A DNA stretch of 64,000 bases from Streptomyces spectabilis (GTDB lineage: Bacteria; Actinomycetota; Actinomycetes; Streptomycetales; Streptomycetaceae), in the NCBI RefSeq assembly GCF_008704795.1, contig NZ_CP023690.1, forward strand, positions 7,946,501 to 8,010,500. The letters are read 5' to 3'. The position numbers were made by a program, and so were the translations under genes. The notes beneath the pieces were generated by a model. The model saw nothing but the letters and a program-made list of their open reading frames with translations. It ran no database searches and was not told the origin of the DNA. Of this stretch, positions 52,010 through 64,000 are shown piece by piece. Positions within the stretch are counted from its first letter, which is position 1. The number at the start of each line of letters is the position of its first letter.

Positions 52010-55000
52010 CGAGAGGTTCGTCGAGGCGCTGAGGGCCTCCCTCAAGGAGGTCGAGACGCTGCGCGCCCGGAACCGGGAGCTGACCGCGGCGGCCCGGGAG
52101 CCGATCGCCGTCGTGGCGATGGGCTGCCGCTACCCCGGCGGGGTGCGGTCCCCGGAGGACCTGTGGCGCCTGGTGGAGACCGGCACCGACGCGATGTCGC
52201 CCTTCCCCGCGGACCGGGGCTGGGACACCGACGCGCTGTACGACCCCGACCCCGACCGGCCGGGCCGGACGTACACCCTCGAAGGCGGCTTCGTCGACGG
52301 CGCCGGGGACTTCGACGCGGACCTGTTCGGCATCAGCCCGCGCGAGGCCGCCGCCATGGACCCCCAGCAGCGGCTGCTCCTGGAGACCGCCTGGGAGACC
52401 TTCGAACGGGCGGGCGTGAACCCCGGCGCGCTGCGCGGCGAGCCCGTCGGGACGTTCATCGGCTCGGTGCTCATGACCGTCGGCAACGGCGCCCCGGCGA
52501 CCGAGGGCAGCGAGGGCCACCAGGTCACGGGCGGCGCCGCCAGCGTCCTCTCGGGGCGCCTGGCCTACGCGTTCGGCCTCGAAGGCCCGGCGATGACCGT
52601 GGACACCGCGTGCTCGGCCTCCCTCGCCGCGGTCCATCTGGCCGCGCAGTCGCTGCGCCAGCGCGAGTGCGACCTGGCCCTGGCCGGAGGCGCCGCCGTG
52701 ATGACGACGCCGGGCATCTTCGTGGAGTTCAGCAGGCAGCGCGGTCTTGCTCCGGACGGCCGGTGCAAGGCGTTCGCGGCGGCGGCGGACGGCACCGGCT
52801 GGGGCGAGGGCGTCGGGCTCGTCCTCCTGGAGAGGCTCTCCGACGCGCGGCGCAACGGACACCCGGTCCTCGCCGTGGTGCGGGGTTCGGCCGTGAACCA
52901 GGACGGCGCGTCCAACGGCCTGACCGCGCCCAACGGCCCCTCCCAGCAGCGCGTCATCCGCCGCGCCCTCGCCACGGCCCGCCTCTCGGCCGACTTCGTG
53001 GACGCCGTGGAGGCGCACGGCACCGGCACCACCCTGGGCGACCCCATCGAGGCACAGTCGCTCATCGCCACGTACGGCCGGGAACGGGAGGCCGGACGCC
53101 CCCTGTGGCTGGGCTCCGTCAAGTCGAACCTGGGCCACACCCAGGGCGCGGCGGGCATCGCCGGGCTGATCAAGATGGTCATGGCGATGCGGCACGGCGT
53201 GCTGCCCAGGACCCTGCACGTCGACGAGCCGACCCCGCACGTCGACTGGTCATCGGGCACCGTACGGCTGCTCACCGAGAACCGGGCCTGGCCCGAGACC
53301 GGGCGCCCGCGCCGCGCGGGCGTCTCGTCCTTCGGCATCAGCGGCACCAACGCGCACGTGATCCTGGAACAGACGCCCCAGGACACCGCGCCGAGCGAGG
53401 CCCCGGAGCCCGCCGCACGCGCCGCGGCCCCCGGCGGCCGCGTACCGCTGGTGGTCTCGGCCCGGGGCGAGCAGGCCCTGCGGGACCAGGCCGAGCGCCT
53501 CGCCGCGCACGTCCGCGCCCGGCCCGCCGCCCGCCCCGCGGACCTCGGCCTGTCCCTCGCGACCACCCGCGCCGTCCTCGACCAGCGGGCCGTGGTGTGG
53601 GCCGCCGACCGGGACGAACTGCTCGCCGGACTCGCCGCCCTTGCCGCGGACCGGCCCGCGCCGGGCCTGGTGCGGGGCACCGCCGTCGACGGCGGCCTCG
53701 CCTTCCTCTTCTCCGGGCAGGGCAGCCAGCGCCCGGGCATGGGGCGCGAACTGGCCGCCGCGTTCCCGGAGTTCGCCGAGGCGCTCGACGCCGTCGCCGC
53801 GCACCTGGACCCGCACCTCGAACGGCCGCTGCGGGACGTCCTGTTCGCCCCCGAAGGCACGCCGACGGCCGCGCTCCTCGAACAGACCGCGTACACCCAG
53901 CCCGCCCTGTTCGCGTACGAAGTGGCGCTGTACCACCTGCTCACGCACTGGGGGCTCACCCCCGGCCTGCTGCTCGGGCACTCGGTCGGCGAGCTGGCCG
54001 CCGCGCACGTCGCCGGGGTCCTCTCCCTGGAGGACGCGTGCGCCCTCGTCGCCGCGCGCGGCAGGCTGATGCAGGACGTGCCCGGCACCGGTGCGATGGT
54101 CGCGGTGCGGGCCACCGAGGCGGAGCTGCGGCCGTGGCTCGCCGAGCACGCGCACGACGTGGCCCTCGCCGCCGTCAACGGCCCGTCGTCGGTGGTCGTG
54201 TCCGGCGCCGAGGAGGCCGTGCTCGCCATCGCCGCCCACTTCGAGGGCGAGGGGCGCCGCACGCGCAGGCTGCGCGTCAGCCACGCCTTCCACTCGCCCC
54301 AGATGGCCGCGATGCTCGACGAGTTCGGGCAGGTCGCGCAGAAGCTCACCTTCCACCCGCCCACCCTCCCGATCGTCTCGGACGTCACCGGCGACCTCGC
54401 GGGCGCGGACCTGCTCTGCTCGCCCGAGTACTGGGTGCGCCACGCCCGGGCGACCGTGCGCTTCCACGACGGGATGCGCCGCCTCGTGACGGCGGGCGCC
54501 CGCGCCTTCGTGGAGGTGGGCCCCTCCGGGACGCTCACCGCCATGGCCCAGGACTGCCTCGCCGGGGAACCGGCGGGCACCGGCGCCGTGGTGATCCCCG
54601 TGGCGCGCTCCCGGCGGCCCGAGGCCGACACCGCGCTCACCGCGCTCTCCACGGCCTTCGTCCACGGCGCGGGAGCCGACTGGACCCGGTTCCTCGCCGG
54701 GGCCCGCCCGGTGGACCTGCCGACCTACCCCTTCCAGCGCCGCGGCTTCCCCTGGACCGCGTCCGGCGCGGTCGCCGACGTCACCGCCGCCGGGCTCGCC
54801 GGGCTCGAACACCCGCTCCTCAGCGCCTCCTTGGAGCTCGCCGACGCCCAGGGCCTCGTCCTGACCGGCACGCTGTCCCGGCGGACGGAGGCCTGGCTCG
54901 CGGACCACGTCATGCTGGGCTCCGTGCTCGTGCCCGGCACCGCCGTCGTCGAGATGGCGCTCCGCGCCGGTGCCGAGGCCGGCTGCCGCCGCCTCGCGGA

Positions 55001-58000
55001 GCTGACCCAGGAGGCCCCGCTGGTCCTGCCCGAACGGGGCGCCGTCCACCTCCAGGTGCGCGTCGGCGCGCCGGGCGACGAGGGCCGCCGCGCGCTCGGC
55101 GTGTACTCGCGGCCCGAGGACGCCGCGCCGGACGAACCCTGGGCGTGCCACGCGCGCGGCGCCCTCGCCCCCGACGCCGCCCCCGCGCCGCCGGGCCCCG
55201 GGCAGGCCTGGCCGCCCGCGGAGGCCGAACCCGTCGCGCTCGACGGCTTCTACGACGGCCTCGCCGACGCGGGCTTCGCGTACGGCCCCGCCTTCCGCGG
55301 CCTCGCGCGCGCCTGGCGCAAGGGCGACGAGCTGTACGCGGAGATCGCGCTCCCCGCCGCCCCGCGGTCCGCCGCGGGCGGCTACGGCCTCCACCCGGCC
55401 CAGCTCGACGCCGCCCTCCACGTGGCGCTCCTCGACGACGACGCGGCGGAGCGAAAGGGCCGCGTCCGGGTGCCGTTCTCCTGGCAGGAGGTCACCTTCC
55501 ACGGCACGGGCGCCCCGACCCTGCGGGCGCGCCTCGCCCCGGCGGGCCCGGACACGGTGAGCCTGTCCCTGTGGGACGAGCGGGGCGCTCCGGTGGCGTC
55601 GGTCGGCGCCCTCGTCACCCGGACCGTCTCCGCGCAGCAGCTGCGCGCGACCCGCACCCACGACACCCTCTTCCACGTCGGCTGGCTCCCTGCGCCCGCC
55701 ACCGCCGCCGAACCGGCCCCGCACTGCGTCGTCCTGGGCGACGACCGCCTCGCCGCCGAGCTGGGCGTGCCCGCCCACGCCGGCCCGGGCGCGCTCCTGG
55801 CCGCGCTCGACTCCGGCGCGGCGGCCCCGGACCTGGTGCTCCTGAAGAGCCACGGCGAGAGCGCCGGGGCCGGTGAGGACCCCGCGAGCGCCGCCCGTGC
55901 CCTCGCCTCGTCCGTGCTCGCCGTGCTCCACACCTGGCTGAGCGACCCCCGGCTCGCCGCGGCGCGCCTGGCCGTCGTGACCCGCGGCGCCGTGGCGACC
56001 GCGGCCGACGAGCGGATCACCGACCTGGCCGCCGCCGCGCTCTGGGGCCTGGTGCGCTCCGCGCAGTCGGAGCACCCGGGACGGTTCGCCCTGGCGGACG
56101 TGGACGGGGCGCCCGCGTCGGTGGCGGCGCTGCGCACCGCGCTCGCCGGGGACGAACCCCACCTCGCGCTCAGGGCGGGCCGCACGCTGGTGCCGCGCCT
56201 CGCGCGCGGCGTACCGGCGGGCACCCTCGTCCCCCCGACCGGCGTACGGGAGTGGCGCGTCGACCTCACCGACGGGGGCGCGGCCGACGACCTCGCCCTC
56301 GCCCCGAGCCCGGAGGCCGCCGCACCCCTGGCGCCGGGCCAGGTCCGGGTCGCGGTGCGTGCGGCGGGCCTCAACTTCCGCGACGTCGTCATGGCGCTCG
56401 GCATGGTCGCCGACCAGCGGGCCCTGGGCGGCGAGATCGCGGGCGTCGTCAGCGAAGTGGCCCCCGACGTCACCGGCCTCGCCCCCGGCGACCCGGTCTT
56501 CGGCCTCGCCGCCGGATGCCTCGGGCCCGTGGCGGTCGTCGACCACCGCCTGATCGCCCGCACGCCCCGGGGCTGGTCCTTCGCCGAGGCCGCGTCCGTC
56601 CCCGTCGCGTTCCTCACCGCGTACGAGGGTCTGGTGGACCTGGCGGGCGTGCGGCCGGGCGAGAAGGTGCTCGTGCACGCCGCGGCGGGCGGCGTCGGCA
56701 TGGCCGCCGTACAGCTCGCCCGGCACCTGGGCGCCGAGGTGTTCGCGACGGCGAGCCCCGCCAAATGGGACGCCGTGCGCGCCCTCGGCGTCGACGACGC
56801 GCACCTCGCCTCCTCCCGCACCGACGCGTTCGAGGCGCGCTTCACCGAGGCGAGCGGCGGCGGCGTGGACGTCGTCCTGAACTCCCTGGCGCACGACCTG
56901 CTCGACGCCTCGCTGCGCCTGGTGCGGCCCGGCGGCCGGTTCGTCGAGATGGGCAAGACCGACGTCCGCGACCCCGCCGAGGTCGCGGACCGCCACGAGG
57001 GCGTCGCCTACCGCGCGTTCGACCTGATGGACGCGGGCGTCGAGCGCGTCGGCGCCATGCTCACCGAGATCGTGCGGCTGTTCGAGGACGGCGGCCTGCG
57101 CCATCTGCCGGTGACCACCTGGGACGTGCGGAAGGCGCCCGCGGCCTTCCGCCACCTCGCCCAGGCCCGGCACGTGGGCAAGATCGTCCTCACCATGCCG
57201 ACCGCGTGGGACCCGGAGGGCACCGTCCTGGTCACCGGCGCGTCCGGCGCGCTCGGCGGCGAGGTGGCCCGCCACCTGGTCCGCGCGCACGGCGTGCGCC
57301 ACCTCCTGCTCGCCAGCCGCAGGGGAGCCGAGGCCGACGGCATGGCGGGCCTCCTTGCCGAGCTGACCGGCCTCGCGGCGGCGGGCGCGACGACCGTGCG
57401 GGCCGTCGCCTGCGACGTGGCCGACCGGGACGCGGTGGCGGACCTGCTCGCCGCGGTGCCGGACGCGCATCCGCTGACCGCCGTGGTGCACGCCGCGGGC
57501 GTGGTGGACGACGGCGCCCTGGAGTCGCTGACGCCCGAGCGGATGGGCACGGTCTTCGCCCCCAAGGCCGACGGCGCCTGGCACCTGCACGAGCTCACCC
57601 GGGACGGCGACCTGGCCGCGTTCGTCGTCTTCTCGTCCGCGGCGGCCACCATCGGCACCCGCGGCCAGGCCAACTACGCCGCGGCCAACGCCTTCCTCGA
57701 CGCCCTCGCCCGGCACCGCCACGACGCGGGCCTGCCCGGGACGTCCCTGGCCTGGGGGCCCTGGAGCGGCGGCATGGCGGCCGCCCTCGGACAGGCCGAC
57801 CGGGACCGCATGGGCCGCTCCGGCGTCGGCGCGCTGTCCACCGAGGACGGCCTCGCGCTGCTCGACCTGGCGCTCGCCGCCGGCACGGCGGACCTCGTGC
57901 CGGTCCGGCTCGACGTGGCGGCCCTGGGCACGGCCGCCGCGGCCGGAGACCTGCCCGCGCCGCTGCGCGGCCTGGCCCTCGCCCCCGCCGCGGCGCCGGG

Positions 58001-58547
58001 CGCGGGCGCCGGGGACGCGCTGCGGGAGCGCCTCGGGCCGCTCGCGCCCGAGGAGCGGAGCGCGGCCGTGCTCGACCTGGTGCGCGGCCAGATCGCCCTG
58101 GTCCTCGGGCATCTGACGCCCGAGAGCGTGGAACCGCAGCGTCCCTTCCAGGACCTCGGGTTCGACTCGCTCACCGCCGTGGAGCTGCGCAACCGCCTGG
58201 GCGCCGCGACCGGTCTCGCCCTGCCCACCACGCTCGTCTTCGACCATCCGACCCCGGCGGCCCTGAGCGAGCACATCGGGGCCGAACTCCTTCCGGGCCT
58301 CGGCTCGCGGGTCGACTCCTTCCTGTCCCGGCTCGACGCCTGGGCGGCGTCGTTCGACGGCGACGGGCTCGACGACGACGAGCGGGAGCGGGTGGCGGCA
58401 CGGCTTCGCTCCCTCGCCCAGCGGTGGGGCGAGGGAGCGCGCGGCAGGGCCGAGGAGTCCGGGCGCGCGGCCGTCGCGGACGAGTTGGACCTGGCGAGCG
58501 ACGACGAAGTCATCGACTTCATCAGCAACGAGCTCGGCATCTCCTGA
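51996..58547 (+). CDS. norB-like: Type I PKS, malonyl KS-AT-DH-ER-KR-ACP module
   Basis: PKS3, 2183 aa. N-terminal docking helix ([19 protein letters not shown]), KS (about 34-458, Cys206 in DTACSAS), AT (about 568-901, Ser663 in GHSVG, HAFH near 763: malonyl), DH (about 935-1145, His971, [10 protein letters not shown]), ER (about 1412-1735, [11 protein letters not shown] and [15 protein letters not shown]), KR (about 1742-1945, VDD), ACP (Ser2058). It is the only module with an ER and the only malonyl AT. It would add an unbranched unit and fully reduce the previous carbonyl, as needed for the CH2 of the tetrahydrofuran ring. C-terminal docking tail [13 protein letters not shown]. Its start overlaps the PKS2 stop by 14 nt. 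Confidence 0.94.
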
Positions 58548-58629
58548 CGGCGGGGGAGGCCTGGCTTTCGCCGCGTCGCGTCACGCACGCGAGCGGACAT
58601 CGGTGACGTCTCGACGAGGTGGATTTCAG

Positions 58630-64000
<5,371 letters not shown>

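Overview
The window is high-GC actinobacterial DNA, almost certainly a Streptomyces chromosome. The signs are codon third positions that are nearly all G or C, frequent GTG starts, ATGA/GTGA translational overlaps, TerD, SARP and DUF574 family proteins, and typical Streptomyces terminator hairpins. I saw no tRNA, rRNA, transposase, integrase or CRISPR array.

The left part (1-25140) looks like ordinary chromosome. It holds a partial MscS channel, an AraC-type regulator, an SPFH/Band-7 plus NAD-kinase-like pair with a promoter buried in an inverted repeat, and a DUF574 SAM-methyltransferase. Next comes a sugar-uptake operon: ROK regulator, lipoprotein binding protein, two permeases and two Gfo/Idh/MocA oxidoreductases. 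After it lie a TerD-CAP-CAP fusion, a radical-SAM protein with an unusual CX8CX2C motif, a small secreted peptide, an SDR, a GNAT, a secreted propeller-like protein, an ankyrin protein, an APC permease and a helical protein of unknown function. A polyol (glycerol-like) operon of FGGY kinase, FAD glycerol-3-phosphate dehydrogenase with a BFD tail, and an FAD/NAD oxidoreductase closes this part.

The right part (about 25780 to beyond 64000) is a type I polyketide cluster that I read as the aureothin / neoaureothin (spectinabilin) nitroaryl-polyene gamma-pyrone type. In order it has a SARP activator, an aryl-CoA ligase (opposite strand), an AurF-type di-iron N-oxygenase, a type I-beta DAHP synthase, PKS1, a fused aminodeoxychorismate synthase, an aminodeoxychorismate lyase, an AurH-type P450, PKS2, PKS3 and PKS4 (cut by the window end). 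The inferred route is: DAHP synthase feeds the shikimate pathway; PabAB and PabC make p-aminobenzoate; the N-oxygenase makes p-nitrobenzoate; the ligase activates it; PKS1 (methylmalonyl, KR/DH), PKS2 (two methylmalonyl KR/DH modules), PKS3 (malonyl, DH/ER/KR) and PKS4 (methylmalonyl without reduction, plus a last module) extend it; the P450 would form the tetrahydrofuran ring. If PKS1 acts twice, as its aureothin and neoaureothin counterparts are known to do, the unit count matches spectinabilin (C28). The pyrone O-methyltransferase and chain-release domain are not in the window.

The most notable points are two nearly identical three-repeat, 11-bp-phased SARP operator sites (28523 and 39707), each 8 nt upstream of a -10-like hexamer; an N-terminal ACP in PKS1 whose carrier serine is lost; a shortened AT in PKS4 whose nucleophile serine is glycine; and short tandem repeats in two intergenic regions of the cluster.
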